A stretch of 64,000 nucleotides of DNA from Mucilaginibacter sp. Its GTDB lineage: Bacteria > Bacteroidota > Bacteroidia > Sphingobacteriales > Sphingobacteriaceae. The stretch spans positions 248,001-312,000 of the forward strand of contig NZ_JANYGQ010000009.1 in assembly GCF_025359345.1 (NCBI RefSeq). Direction: 5' to 3'. A program made the position numbers and the translations under genes. Below are positions 9,127 through 18,456 of the stretch, in pieces. Every line of letters starts with the position of its first letter. Position 1 is the stretch's first letter. The notes beneath the pieces were generated by a model. The model was not told where the DNA came from, made no database searches, and saw only the letters and a list, made by a program, of their open reading frames with translations.

Positions 9127-10041
9127 ATGAAAAAAACTTCGACTCTACAACTACTTAAAGGCAGCCTGTTTTTGGCCTTATTCTTAATGGCAGGCAAACA
9201 AACAGCATTTAGCCAGGATTGCAATGCCCTGTTTATGCACAAGGTAGGCTCCGAAGCCGAGCTAACTATTTACTCGGCAGCGCATGCGGCCCTCGGGAAA
9301 AACGTAACTGCAGTGACAGAAGTTAAGGATGAAGATAAGGTACACGTAATTAAAACAACAAGCACACATTACACAGCTGCAGGTGTTTCAAACAGCATAT
9401 CAAACCTAACTTATGTTTGCAATGATACTGTAACCCGCCTTTTTTATGATAACAAAGCTATAGCCGAAAAAACCGCCCACGACCTGGAAGAAATTGCCAC
9501 CAAAAAAGGCGGCAAAGGCTTTGTATATGCCAGTTCGAGCGACCCTATTGAGTTCCCGCTGGAACTGAAAACAGGCATGACGCTTAAGCCTTACGAAAAT
9601 CTTTCGGCAATGGCTTATACTGTAACCGAAAAGCAGTGGAAGGAAGTTGGGCTGCCTAAGTTTACCAACGTAAATAACTCGGCAGGTTATTACGACCATA
9701 CAAATGTTAGCCGCACTTATGTTGAACAATTGGTCGACCTTGGAATTGGCACAGGCAGCCGCATGGTTACCACCAATATACAGGTTGGCGCACTGGAATC
9801 AGTAACTGTACCCGGCGGAACCTTTAACTGCTTTAAAATTACTGCTGAGATGTACACCATGACGGTCGCCAAAAAAGAAACCGGCCGCTGGTTTATCGGT
9901 TCGGTTACCCGTAAGTTCACCACACCAAAACAGGAAATTGTACAATGGTTTTGCCCCGGAGTTGGAACTGTAAAGCAGGAAATTCATGGACCGGATGGAA
10001 AGATTATGCTTACGTCGGAGCTGACGAAGTTGACGAATTAG
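9127..10041 (+). CDS. Secreted TapB/DUF3108-like protein of unknown function
   Basis: A 304-aa exported protein. The N-terminus is a Sec signal peptide (SLFLALFLMAGKQTAFSQ, cleavage after about residue 29). The mature part is rich in beta-strands, with features seen in DUF3108/TapB-like proteins of Bacteroidota: an early FMHKVGSEAELTIY segment, a central FPLELKTGMTL segment, ALESVTVPGGTFNCFKI, and late WFCPGVGTVKQEI. The VPGGTFNCFKI and PGVGTVKQE strands are the most family-like parts. There is no catalytic motif. It stands alone between a repeat-rich spacer and a palindromic repeat. The family assignment is by pattern and moderately sure; the function is unknown. Confidence 0.75.
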   Translation: MKKTSTLQLLKGSLFLALFLMAGKQTAFSQDCNALFMHKVGSEAELTIYSAAHAALGKNVTAVTEVKDEDKVHVIKTTSTHYTAAGVSNSISNLTYVCNDTVTRLFYDNKAIAEKTAHDLEEIATKKGGKGFVYASSSDPIEFPLELKTGMTLKPYENLSAMAYTVTEKQWKEVGLPKFTNVNNSAGYYDHTNVSRTYVEQLVDLGIGTGSRMVTTNIQVGALESVTVPGGTFNCFKITAEMYTMTVAKKETGRWFIGSVTRKFTTPKQEIVQWFCPGVGTVKQEIHGPDGKIMLTSELTKLTN

Positions 10042-10060
10042 TCTTCAATTGCAAACCTGA

Positions 10061-10152
10061 TTGTCATTGCGAGCGAGGAACGAGCGCGGCAACCGCAAAC
10101 TTTACAGAGCGGATCTGCATAGTTCGCGGTTGCTTCGTTCCTCGCAATGACA
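10061..10152. repeat. Dispersed GTCATTGCGAG inverted repeat (copy B)
   Basis: The left arm runs from TTGTCATTGCGAGCGAGGAA through CGAGCGCGGCAACCGC. The right arm is GCGGTTGCTTCGTTCCTCGC followed by AATGACA. The arms fold on each other with a ~30-base centre containing ACAGAGCG. It fills the spacer between two convergent genes, a place where such an element could also act as a bidirectional terminator. Confidence 0.88.
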
Positions 10153-10161
10153 AATTTTTTA

Positions 10162-11898
10162 TTATACCCCCAAATCCTTCATCACACTATTCACCTTTTC
10201 ATCCAGTTGCTTGTCAGTTTCGGCATAGGCTGCTTTGCTGGCCAGCTTGCCGTTAACGCTGCAATAGAATTTTATCTTGGGCTCGGTTCCTGAAGGCCTG
10301 GCCGAAACGATGGTGCCATCCTCCGTAATAAACTGCAGCACATCGCTAGTTGGCAGTTCAATCTTTTTAGTGGTATTGGTCAGTAAATCCGTTTCAATGC
10401 CTTTTTCATAGTCCTTAAGCGTAGCCACTTTTGAGCCACCTAACGTAGCCGGCGGGTTGCTGCGGAACGTCTCCATCATTTCCTTTATCTCTTCGGCGCC
10501 GGTTTTTCCTTTTTTGGTGAGGGAAATCAGTTTCTCCTTGTAAAAACCATATTGCACATAAGTATCAATCAACGCCTCGAACAGGCTGCTGCCTTTATCT
10601 TTGTAATAGGCTGTCATTTCTGCTATAAAGGCGCTGCTTATAATTGCATCTTTATCCCGCACCAATTCACCAATTAAGTAGCCATAGCTTTCTTCGCCAC
10701 CGCCGATGAAGGTTTGCTTGCCTTCAAATTGGGTCATAAGCTCGCCGATGTATTTAAAGCCGGTTAAAGTGTTATAGCAGGTTACATTTTTGGCTTTGGC
10801 AATAGCATCAATCAGGTTGGTGGTAACAATGGTTTTAACAATATACTCGTTGCCTGTTAATTTACCTTTTTCTTCCCACGCGGTTAGCAGGTAGTTGATC
10901 AGCATTGTGCCGGTTTGGTTACCGTTTAACAGGATAAACTCGTTGTCAGTATTTTTTACGGCGATGCCCACACGGTCGGCATCAGGGTCGGTGGCCAGCA
11001 CCAGGTCGGCATCCGTTTCCTGCGCTTTTTTAAGGGCAAGGGTTAACGCTTCCTTTTCTTCGGGATTTGGATATATTACCGTTGGGAAATTACCATCCGG
11101 TGTAATTTGCTCTTCAACCAAAATAACGTTCTCAAAACCAAAACGCTTTAGGGCCTGCGGAGTAAGTGTAATACCGGTTCCGTGTATCGGTGAGTAAACA
11201 ATTTTTAAATCTTTCTGGCGCTTAATGGCTTCGGGCGATACAGATAGCTTGGTTATCGCATCCAGGTAAAGCTCATCTATTTCCTCACCTATCTCCTCTA
11301 TGTTGGCATCTACCCGGTTAAATTTAATATCATCAACACTGCTTATGGCAGCAACTTCATCCATCACAGCCTTATCATGCGGCGACACAAACTGTCCGCC
11401 ATCTGCACCATAGGCCTTATAACCATTATACTCTTTAGGGTTATGCGACGCAGTAAGCATCACCCCGCTGCGACAACCCAGGTGGCGCACCGCGAACGAA
11501 AGTTCAGGTGTTGGCCGCAGGGCCTTAAAAAAGTAAACGTAAATATCATTAGCCGAAAACACTTCCGCAGTAATACGCGAAAACAAGTCGGCATTATTAC
11601 GGCTATCATGCGCAATGGCAACCTTCACCTTTTCGCCGGGATAGGTTTTTTTCAGGTAATTAGCCAGGCCCTGCGTTGCTGCGCCAATGGTGTATTTATT
11701 AATACGGTTGCTGCCCGGCCCCATGATGCCACGCAAACCGCCGGTACCAAACTCAAGGTCGCGGTAAAACGAATCGGTAAGTTCGGTATATGCTTTATTG
11801 TCAATTAAAGTCTGTATTTCCTGTTTCACATCAGCGTCATAGTTGCCGGTAAGCCACACGTTGGCCTTCTGTAAAATGGTTGGGTCTAATTCCTGCAT
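10162..11898 (-). CDS. Phospho-sugar mutase (phosphoglucomutase/phosphomannomutase family)
   Basis: A cytosolic alpha-D-phosphohexomutase of 578 aa that interconverts hexose 1- and 6-phosphates, linking sugar uptake to glycolysis and nucleotide-sugar synthesis. All four domains show their signatures: the active-site Ser loop VMLTASHNPKEYNGYK, the metal loop ATDPDADRVGI, the sugar-binding loop IGGGEESYGYLIG and the C-terminal phosphate loop SARPSGTEPKIKFY. The length and the GGLRGIMGPG N-terminal motif match the long PGM2-like group common in Bacteroidota. Start ATG 11898 (MQELDPTILQKAN) is well placed. Whether it prefers glucose or mannose cannot be read from the sequence. Confidence 0.95.
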   Translation of the reverse strand: MQELDPTILQKANVWLTGNYDADVKQEIQTLIDNKAYTELTDSFYRDLEFGTGGLRGIMGPGSNRINKYTIGAATQGLANYLKKTYPGEKVKVAIAHDSRNNADLFSRITAEVFSANDIYVYFFKALRPTPELSFAVRHLGCRSGVMLTASHNPKEYNGYKAYGADGGQFVSPHDKAVMDEVAAISSVDDIKFNRVDANIEEIGEEIDELYLDAITKLSVSPEAIKRQKDLKIVYSPIHGTGITLTPQALKRFGFENVILVEEQITPDGNFPTVIYPNPEEKEALTLALKKAQETDADLVLATDPDADRVGIAVKNTDNEFILLNGNQTGTMLINYLLTAWEEKGKLTGNEYIVKTIVTTNLIDAIAKAKNVTCYNTLTGFKYIGELMTQFEGKQTFIGGGEESYGYLIGELVRDKDAIISSAFIAEMTAYYKDKGSSLFEALIDTYVQYGFYKEKLISLTKKGKTGAEEIKEMMETFRSNPPATLGGSKVATLKDYEKGIETDLLTNTTKKIELPTSDVLQFITEDGTIVSARPSGTEPKIKFYCSVNGKLASKAAYAETDKQLDEKVNSVMKDLGV

Positions 11899-12127
11899 AG
11901 TAGTATGTATAATGTCGGTTAATCCCGTATTGGGTTACAATCCAAATATGATAATAAAAAAGTATTTTAAACAGGGGTTGATTGCAGCAAATAAAAATAT
12001 TTTAAGACCGTTGCTACACCTCCTCCCCTACGACTTTGAAATACGGCCAATAGATGCTTTTGCGCGCTAAATGACAAAATGAACAATGGTAATTAAATAT
12101 CTATATTAGTAGATATTGATAAGCCTT

Positions 12128-12325
12128 ATGAAATTAGCATTTTTAAATATCGGGGGTGCCGAACTTATCTTAATTATTGTAGCTATATTATTAATAGTGG
12201 TGATAGGCAGGTATGGTAAAGACACAGCATTGGGCTACTGGGGTTCTATCCTGCTGGCCATATTTACCACTCCAATTATAGCTTTTATTGTAATTACGTT
12301 TCTAAAATTCAGGAAAAGCAGTTAA
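12128..12325 (+). CDS. Small two-helix membrane protein
   Basis: A 65-aa protein with two predicted membrane helices (about residues 10-28 and 38-60) and a basic tail (FRKSS). The beginning, FLNIGGAELILIIVAILLIVVIGRYGKD, resembles the N-terminal helix of TatA-type proteins (NIG..E...). A second hydrophobic segment then replaces the amphipathic helix, so it is not a normal TatA. ATG 12128 is preferred to a TTG at 12116. No operon partner is evident. Function unknown. Confidence 0.55.
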   Translation: MKLAFLNIGGAELILIIVAILLIVVIGRYGKDTALGYWGSILLAIFTTPIIAFIVITFLKFRKSS

Positions 12326-12401
12326 TCTTACCTCGCTACCCGAATCAGGTATAACCTCAATGAACATTTGCGTGGTTCAAATAAACCTATCGATAAGTGA
12401 A

Positions 12402-12584
12402 TTACAATTTTGCATGTATACTATAATTGATAATAATCATACCCAATGCTACCACGCAAATAAGTGACAGTATGATCATCATCCATAATATTAATTGTTT
12501 CATAAAAGGTTGGCGGTGTTTTAATTTATCCAATTGTAAATTATCCGCCATGTAGTCGGGCTTGCCAGTGTGTTGAATTTCCAT
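12402..12584 (-). CDS. Small membrane protein, unknown function
   Basis: A 60-aa open frame starting with ATG. A charged N-terminal half (residues 1-30) is followed by one long hydrophobic segment (about 31-53, LILWMMIILSLICVVALGMIII). It is read convergently to the preceding small membrane protein. No family is recognised; it is supported only by composition and the absence of other coding in the region. Confidence 0.4.
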   Translation of the reverse strand: MEIQHTGKPDYMADNLQLDKLKHRQPFMKQLILWMMIILSLICVVALGMIIINYSIHAKL

Positions 12585-12791
12585 AGTGTCAATAATCTAT
12601 CACTTCAGAAATAACACATACCATGCCAAAGCAGCAATAATTTAATTAGAAATATAAATTATTACTTAAAACTATCTCTAAATGGTAAACATAGCCATGC
12701 CTGTCTTTGAAAACTGAGTTGTTTTAACGAATCTCGTCGAATATACAGGCCAGAGAGCATGCCGTTAAAAGGCCAATCAACACTAATTGAT

Positions 12792-13355
12792 TTAACTTTT
12801 ATTCAGGCTCGCATACCTGTTTTCAGACGGTAAATAACCGCTGGTTTTCAAAATATTGGCTAGCCGGTTGTAAAAAGCTGGCTCGGTTGGCGTAACGCTG
12901 GCCAGGCCGTCTACATATTTATTGTACAGGCAAAACAGGGCAGCAATTAAAACGGTATCGTGTAACTCCAGGTCGGTAGCACCAGCTTCCTTTGCTTTAT
13001 CCACCAGTTCGGTGCTAACTGTACGTGCATCGGCCTGCACATTGCGGGCTATTTGCAGCAAGTATTTCATCTTTTGGCTTACCGGCGCGTTTTCCGGGTC
13101 GTTTTTAACCATTTCAGCAGTGGTGGTTTCACCTAAAAGCGCATCCGCAGCAGCAGTATGAGCGTTACAGCAAAAATCACATTGGTTGCCCTGCGATACC
13201 ACGGTGGCAATTAACTCCCGCTCGCCTTCCGTTAACGTCGACTCACCGCGAAGCAATATTTGGGTAAGCTGTCGGATGGGCAAAGCGGTATCCTGGCGAT
13301 AATTCAGCAGGCCGGTAATGCCGGGCAGATTGGGGTCTAAGGGTATGTGGGGCAT
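12792..13355 (-). CDS. Carboxymuconolactone decarboxylase/AhpD-like protein
   Basis: A 187-aa all-alpha protein of the AhpD-like superfamily (peroxidase-related). The redox motif is visible as NQCDFCCNAHTAAA, with the CxxC pair near residues 58-61 and the conserved His three residues later. Upstream helices carry the family pattern LTEGERELIATVVSQ. These proteins reduce partners or peroxides through the Cys pair in the cytosol. The gene has ~200 empty bases on its 3' side and stands alone. The exact substrate is unknown. An extra Cys directly after the motif (CC) is slightly unusual. Confidence 0.88.
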   Translation of the reverse strand: MPHIPLDPNLPGITGLLNYRQDTALPIRQLTQILLRGESTLTEGERELIATVVSQGNQCDFCCNAHTAAADALLGETTTAEMVKNDPENAPVSQKMKYLLQIARNVQADARTVSTELVDKAKEAGATDLELHDTVLIAALFCLYNKYVDGLASVTPTEPAFYNRLANILKTSGYLPSENRYASLNKS

Positions 13356-13515
13356 GGCGGTTAAATTTATTGTGCATTTATTAACGGAGTAAATTTATTA
13401 AAAAGGCACGAAGGAACGAAGCTGATGGGCAGACCCTCTCGCCCGGTAAAAAATGCCATGTAACCTCCCGCGTTAAACCTGCGTCACAAAGCCATCTTTA
13501 CAAATCGCAATCTAA

Positions 13516-14244
13516 ATGCCAGCCACTTCCTCTTTACAAATTCAGCTTACTTTCAAAAACCTCCTGGTATTTATATTTTTCTTTTTTTTGATGCATGAGC
13601 TGCACGAACTTGCCCATATAATTACCGGCCGGCTGATTTGCGGCTGCTGGGGTACCCGCGATTTTAATGTTTGGGATATCTGCACCGACTGCCAGCGACA
13701 ACACCCGCTGGCCATTTTGGCGACTTTTGCCGGGCCGATATTTACATTTATTATGCTATGGCTTGGCAGATATTGGTTAAAATATGGAAAATCGAACGGG
13801 GTTAAATCATTTGGTTTGATTTTAATATTGGGTAATATGCAATTTGGACGCATGTATATGGCTGCCACCGGATCGGGCGATGAAGTGTGGGGCCTGCGGG
13901 CGTTGTTTTTAAACCACGACCATTCGAATTTACAGGTTATAAAAATTGCAGCCTTTGCTATCGTTGCAATTATTTGTATGCCTCCGTTAATAACAGCCTA
14001 CAAGGCTATTGTAAATAAACGAAAGATTTTAGTTTTCATAGGCTTCCTGGTGATACCTCTTATTTTAGATACAGTAGTTATTTTGATATTACTAAACGGC
14101 ATCCTGCTAAAAGGCCTGTTAAACCAGGTTTGGATTATGGGCACACCTTTGTTAGTTACTGCCTGGTTTATTTTGTGTGCTGTAATGGTGTCGATCAACA
14201 CCGGTTGTTTAAGCCGGTTTGCCAAAAGCACCGTGATTGGATAA
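13516..14244 (+). CDS. Membrane protein with HELAH zinc-protease-like motif
   Basis: A 242-aa integral membrane protein with about six hydrophobic segments. In the first helix region it has MHELHELAHIITGRL, containing HELAH, the HExxH zinc motif in the membrane-embedded setting of M50 site-2-type proteases. A Cys-rich loop (CGCWGTRDFNVWDICTDC) follows. A GSGDEVWGL segment near residue 120 could supply a further acidic ligand, but no classic NxxPxxxLDG motif was found. It may be a divergent M50 relative or a non-catalytic one. No neighbour gives a substrate. Start ATG 13516 is preceded by a 160-base spacer with no other clear signal. Confidence 0.65.
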   Translation: MPATSSLQIQLTFKNLLVFIFFFFLMHELHELAHIITGRLICGCWGTRDFNVWDICTDCQRQHPLAILATFAGPIFTFIMLWLGRYWLKYGKSNGVKSFGLILILGNMQFGRMYMAATGSGDEVWGLRALFLNHDHSNLQVIKIAAFAIVAIICMPPLITAYKAIVNKRKILVFIGFLVIPLILDTVVILILLNGILLKGLLNQVWIMGTPLLVTAWFILCAVMVSINTGCLSRFAKSTVIG

Positions 14245-14389
14245 TCCTGTATTCCCATATTTTATTCCGGCTGGCCATTATCAAAATTAAAACCGGCTAA
14301 TATCCTGCTATCAACTGCAAAATATCAGGCACAATAAATAGTGTTACACCCGTAACTTTATAACCCGTATATTTATAAATTACCGATTT

Positions 14390-16756
14390 ATGATGATGAA
14401 TAAGTTGCTTAAATACAGCCTGGTTATATTTTGTGGATTAACAACAGTAAGAGCGCATGCCCAATCATACGTACCTGAATGGAATGACGCCCGGATAAAA
14501 GTAAAACCGCAGGTGCCCATAAAGGCATATAGCTTTGATTTGAAAGACGTAAAACTTCTGGACGGCCCGTTCAAGCAGGCAATGGAGGCTGATGCCGCTT
14601 ATTTATTAGCTATTGAGCCCGACAGGCTGCTGGCGGCTTTCCGCGCACATTCCGGTCTACAACCCAAAGGCAAAATGTACGGCGGCTGGGAGTCATCAGG
14701 CCTTGCGGGGCATACGCTGGGGCATTATTTGTCGGCCCTCTCCCTGCATTATGCTTCAACCCGCGAGCCTGAGTTTTTAAAGCGGGTAAACTATATTGTT
14801 AGCCAACTTAATGAATGCCAGGTAGCCCGCAAAACCGGCTATATTGGCGCCATTCCCAAAGAAGATACTATCTGGGCCGAGGTTGCCAAAGGCGATATCC
14901 GCTCGCACGGCTTCGATTTAAATGGCGGCTGGTCGCCCTGGTACACGGTGCACAAGGTAATGGCTGGGCTGTTAGATGCTTATTTATATTGCAGCAATAC
15001 CCAGGCGCTTCAGGTTTGCAAGGGTATGGCCAACTGGACAGGCGAGACAATCAAAAACCTTGACGACGAGAAGCTGCAAAAAATGTTGCTGTGCGAATAC
15101 GGCGGGATGACGGAAGTACTGGCAAACTTATATGCCATAACCGGCGATAAGAAATACCTGGCGCTGTCCTATAAATTTTACGATAAAAGCATACTCGACC
15201 CGCTTGCCAAAAAGGAGGATATATTGCCGGGCAAACATTCAAACACCCAAATCCCCAAAATAATTGCCAGCGCTCGTCGCTACGAACTTACCGGCGATGC
15301 CAACGATAAAGCCATTGCTGATTTCTTTTGGGAGACGGTAGTTAACAATCACTCCTACGCCACCGGCGGCAACAGCAATTATGAATATTTAAGCGAACCG
15401 CGCAAGCTGAACGACAAGCTCACCGAAAACACTACCGAAACATGCAACACTTACAATATGCTGAAGCTAACGCGGCATTTGTTTGCAACCGCGCCTTCGG
15501 CACTGCTGATGGATTACTACGAAAAAGCGCTGTATAACCACATACTGGCATCGCAAAACCACGAAACCGGGATGATGTGTTATTTTGTGCCCATGCGTAT
15601 GGGTGGCAAAAAAGAGTACAGCGACCAGTTTGATACATTTACCTGCTGCGTGGGTTCGGGCATGGAAAACCATGTTAAATATAACGAGAGCATTTATTCG
15701 CGCGGGGCCGATGGTTCCGTTTATGTAAACCTGTTTATTCCGTCGCTTTTAAATTGGACCGCTAAGGGTTTGATTCTGAAGCAGGAAAGCAACCTGCCAG
15801 CTAACGACCATATTAGTTTCACTGTAAACACCACTAAGCCGGGCCCGTTAACTATCCGCATCCGCAAACCACATTGGGCGATAAATCCCGCCATCAGCAT
15901 AAATGGCAAACAACAGCCCGTTAAGATTGACGAGCATGGTTATATTGCTATCAGCCGCAGTTGGAAAAATGGCGATAAGATAACCTTCACCGCACCCGAA
16001 AATTTGTATACCGAAGCGCTGCCCGATAACGCCAACCGTCGCGCCATATTTTACGGCCCCGTTTTACTGGCAGGCATTTTGGGTGATAAAGAACCCGACC
16101 CGACAAAAGGCATCCCCGTATTTGTCACCAGCGAAACTGATCCTAACAAATGGCTGCAAATGGTGGACAAAAACCAGCTGACCTTCCGCACCCTGAATAC
16201 TGCACAGCCACAGGATGTTAACCTAATCCCCTTCAATCGAACCAAAAATGAATATTATTCGGTTTACTGGGATGTGTTTACACCTGATGCATGGACGGTA
16301 CAGCAAAAAGCCTACGACGAGCAACGCAAACAGCAACAGGAATTGGATGCGCGCACCACCGATATTTTGCGTGTTGGCGAAATGCAGCCCGAGCGCGACC
16401 ACAGCTTTAGCGGCGAAAACCTCACCACCGGCGAGGATCACCAAAAAAAATGGCGCTCCACAGAAAATGGCGGCTTTGTTTCGTTTGATATGAAGGTTGA
16501 TGCGAATACTGAAAATACACTGATCAATACCTATTGGGGCATGGACAACCGCGGTCGGGTATTTGATATTATGGTCGATGGTACCAAGCTAACCACTGTT
16601 GATTTAAACAAATATAAGGAAAGCCGTTTTTACGATATCAGCTACACTATCCCGATAGAGTTAACCAAAAACAAGCAAAAGGTAACGGTGAAGTTTGTGC
16701 CAAAGCAAGGCAATAGCGCCGGGCCGGTTTATGGAAGCAGGATGGTGAAGAATTGA
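14390..16756 (+). CDS. GH127-family glycoside hydrolase (beta-L-arabinofuranosidase-like), exported
   Basis: A 788-aa exported hydrolase of the GH127/DUF1680 family, which releases beta-L-arabinofuranose from plant glycans by a Cys-based mechanism. A signal peptide (LLKYSLVIFCGLTTVRAHAQ) comes first, then the (alpha/alpha)6 barrel. The zinc-cysteine site is seen as TETCNTYNML (Glu350, Cys352) and TFTCCVGSGMENH (Cys419, Cys420). Other family text includes GHTLGHYLSALS and FNGGW-type motifs (DLNGGWSPWYTVHK). A beta-sandwich C-terminal region with a further domain of about 130 residues follows. Three consecutive ATGs (14390, 14393, 14396) make the exact start uncertain. It is monocistronic, closed by a strong terminator. 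Substrate assignment is from family only. Confidence 0.92.
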   Translation: MMMNKLLKYSLVIFCGLTTVRAHAQSYVPEWNDARIKVKPQVPIKAYSFDLKDVKLLDGPFKQAMEADAAYLLAIEPDRLLAAFRAHSGLQPKGKMYGGWESSGLAGHTLGHYLSALSLHYASTREPEFLKRVNYIVSQLNECQVARKTGYIGAIPKEDTIWAEVAKGDIRSHGFDLNGGWSPWYTVHKVMAGLLDAYLYCSNTQALQVCKGMANWTGETIKNLDDEKLQKMLLCEYGGMTEVLANLYAITGDKKYLALSYKFYDKSILDPLAKKEDILPGKHSNTQIPKIIASARRYELTGDANDKAIADFFWETVVNNHSYATGGNSNYEYLSEPRKLNDKLTENTTETCNTYNMLKLTRHLFATAPSALLMDYYEKALYNHILASQNHETGMMCYFVPMRMGGKKEYSDQFDTFTCCVGSGMENHVKYNESIYSRGADGSVYVNLFIPSLLNWTAKGLILKQESNLPANDHISFTVNTTKPGPLTIRIRKPHWAINPAISINGKQQPVKIDEHGYIAISRSWKNGDKITFTAPENLYTEALPDNANRRAIFYGPVLLAGILGDKEPDPTKGIPVFVTSETDPNKWLQMVDKNQLTFRTLNTAQPQDVNLIPFNRTKNEYYSVYWDVFTPDAWTVQQKAYDEQRKQQQELDARTTDILRVGEMQPERDHSFSGENLTTGEDHQKKWRSTENGGFVSFDMKVDANTENTLINTYWGMDNRGRVFDIMVDGTKLTTVDLNKYKESRFYDISYTIPIELTKNKQKVTVKFVPKQGNSAGPVYGSRMVKN

Positions 16757-16800
16757 AGGTGGTGGGCTTATACCTATCACACCGCTAATTAAACATTTAA

Positions 16801-16848
16801 AATGATGAAAGTGCTGACACTGTTTTGTCAGCACTTTCATCATTTTTT
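16801..16848. terminator. Strong intrinsic terminator after the GH127 gene
   Basis: A perfect 19-bp inverted repeat (AATGATGAAAGTGCTGACA at 16801-16819 and its complement at 16826-16844) with a 6-base loop is followed by a T run to 16848. It lies ~45 bases after the GH127 stop codon. It could also work on the opposite strand for the convergent peptidase gene, although that gene ends ~175 bases away. Confidence 0.88.
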
Positions 16849-17023
16849 GTGGCGCTTTTAGTTAAAAAACTGCCATCTTGAGCCAAAAATGCACTTTTTT
16901 CCAAAATGTATTGAATTTTACCGTTCCACCCCGTTCCTTGTGTTTCACTGTGAACAGCAACGTTTTTTTGCAATCATTTGCACCCGAAACTTAAATTGTC
17001 CCCCCGCAGAGGTATGGAAATTT

Positions 17024-18130
17024 CTACTTCCCAACCCTGGCCAGCATAGCCGGCTCCAATGCATCCTTATTTAACAATACCGAAATGGTATTGATAACGA
17101 AGTAATTCATACTTACATAAATATAACCTTTATAAGGTCCTACTTCGCCCCACGAGTTTTTCACGATAAAGTACTCATTGCCTTTGCTATCTTTTGCAAG
17201 GCCGGTTATCTGCATCAGGTGGTCGTCCTGCGTAACCTGGGTATCAAACAGTTGCTGGCGTATTTCGGGTGTTGCATTTTTTTCGGTAAACGTGGCGTAA
17301 TCTTTCAGCTCGGTGTCGTCGCTAACCCATTTGGCGTAGCCTTTCATCTGCTGAAATCCTTTATTGCTTACGTCGGCGTCCCAGGCTATGGTATAGCCTT
17401 TCATAATAGCTGTTTTAATATCTCTCATCAGCTCATCAAGCGGCAAATTGTAATACATGTTGCTGTTGTAATTATCCGGCACTTCCATGGCAAAAGTGGT
17501 ATAATATGGATGGTGCTGAAACGAAGTAAGCCCAATATACCCGGTTGATTTTACAGGTACATTTTCGCGTGCATAGCTTTTCGGGGTGTAGGTTTTACCG
17601 TTAAAAGTAAACGTAGCAGGCGGTGCGCCAAGGTAGCCATCAAGTATAGCTTTAAATCCAATTTTCCAGTCCATCGGCACCGTATTCGGGTTATCCTGTA
17701 AAACTTTGTTGAGGTATGCTTTTAGCTTCCCTTCCATTGCATAATCGTGTTTTAGCACAGTATCGCGCCCTAGGCCCGGATAAACACTTTGAGGCACAGC
17801 CCCGTAAGTATCTGTTGAATAAAGCATGTCCTGCTCCAACCCACCTTCGCTAAACCGGGTGGTACCACGCCCGCGGATATACTTTTCGGCTTTATCAAGG
17901 TATAAATTGTAAACCGTAAACACTTCTGACAAATCGGCTTCTGGTTGTTTTTTGAACAGCAATTCGCTCTCGGTTAATGCCGTGCTCGAAAAGCACCAGC
18001 ACGTACCCGATTGCCCCTGGTTTTTAACCGGCGTGGCGGCATTATTTTTAACGGTGGTAAATTGCGGCTCCTGGGCAAATATATTAACAGCGACAAAAGA
18101 TGCCGCGAGCAGTGCTATAATTGGTTTCAT
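17024..18130 (-). CDS. Exported C1-family (bleomycin hydrolase-like) cysteine peptidase
   Basis: A 368-aa papain-fold peptidase with a signal peptide (MKPIIALLAASFVAVNIFAQ). The catalytic Cys44 is in NQGQSGTCWCFSS, the catalytic His is in DDHLMQITGLAKD and the Asn is in FIVKNSWGEVGPYKGY, in the order of C1 enzymes. The insertion pattern (VYNLYLDKAEKYIRGRGTTRFSEGG) matches bacterial aminopeptidase C/bleomycin hydrolase relatives. Unlike cytosolic PepC it is exported, so it probably trims peptides in the periplasm. The ATG at 18130 is chosen over an upstream TTG at 18160 because it directly begins the signal peptide. A TATATTTG box upstream could be its -7 promoter element. Confidence 0.9.
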   Translation of the reverse strand: MKPIIALLAASFVAVNIFAQEPQFTTVKNNAATPVKNQGQSGTCWCFSSTALTESELLFKKQPEADLSEVFTVYNLYLDKAEKYIRGRGTTRFSEGGLEQDMLYSTDTYGAVPQSVYPGLGRDTVLKHDYAMEGKLKAYLNKVLQDNPNTVPMDWKIGFKAILDGYLGAPPATFTFNGKTYTPKSYARENVPVKSTGYIGLTSFQHHPYYTTFAMEVPDNYNSNMYYNLPLDELMRDIKTAIMKGYTIAWDADVSNKGFQQMKGYAKWVSDDTELKDYATFTEKNATPEIRQQLFDTQVTQDDHLMQITGLAKDSKGNEYFIVKNSWGEVGPYKGYIYVSMNYFVINTISVLLNKDALEPAMLARVGK

Positions 18131-18380
18131 AATTGGTTTATAAAATTCAAATATATACAAAACACAATATGTTCAATATGCCAATAACACAAATTATCGG
18201 GATAACCGCCTGCTAAAACAGCGCTGCCATGATTTTGATGACCGCACAACTAAAGTATTTTTAATGGTAATTATATCCTGTAGCTCCGCTTTCACTTCCT
18301 CGCTTAAGCCGGCATTAACCAGTTTTTGTTTTTGATTGTATTCCTCGTCGTTCTTAAATTTTATTTCAATATCTATTTCA

Positions 18381-18447
18381 GGAAAACATTTATCTAAAAA
18401 TATTTTCCTATACTTGTATGGAAAATATTTAAACAAAATAATTTTCC
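18381..18447 (+). promoter_or_regulatory. Tandem 28-bp palindromic operator-like sites before the TetR gene
   Basis: Two 28-base copies (18381-18408 and 18420-18447) each begin GGAAAA and end TTTTCC; 22 of 28 positions agree. They are 39 bases apart start to start, and the second ends 9 bases before the TetR ATG. Duplicated, palindrome-ended sites in this position suggest autoregulation by the TetR product. Confidence 0.6.
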
Positions 18448-18456
18448 GTCAATTAA

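Noticed and set aside
9945..10256. 103-codon plus-strand frame through the repeat at 10.06 kb
   Set aside because: It overlaps the ends of two real genes and translates the palindromic repeat.
12128..12325. Calling this small protein TatA
   Set aside because: The first helix resembles TatA, but the amphipathic helix and FGxxK-type hinge are missing and a second membrane helix follows.
16889..17074. 61-codon plus-strand frame between GH127 and the C1 peptidase
   Set aside because: No family features, and it overlaps the 3' end of the convergent peptidase gene.
18194..18436. 80-codon minus-strand frame upstream of the TetR gene, with protein-like composition
   Set aside because: It starts only with TTG, has no internal ATG, overlaps both operator-like repeats and matches no family; it may be a remnant but cannot be supported.
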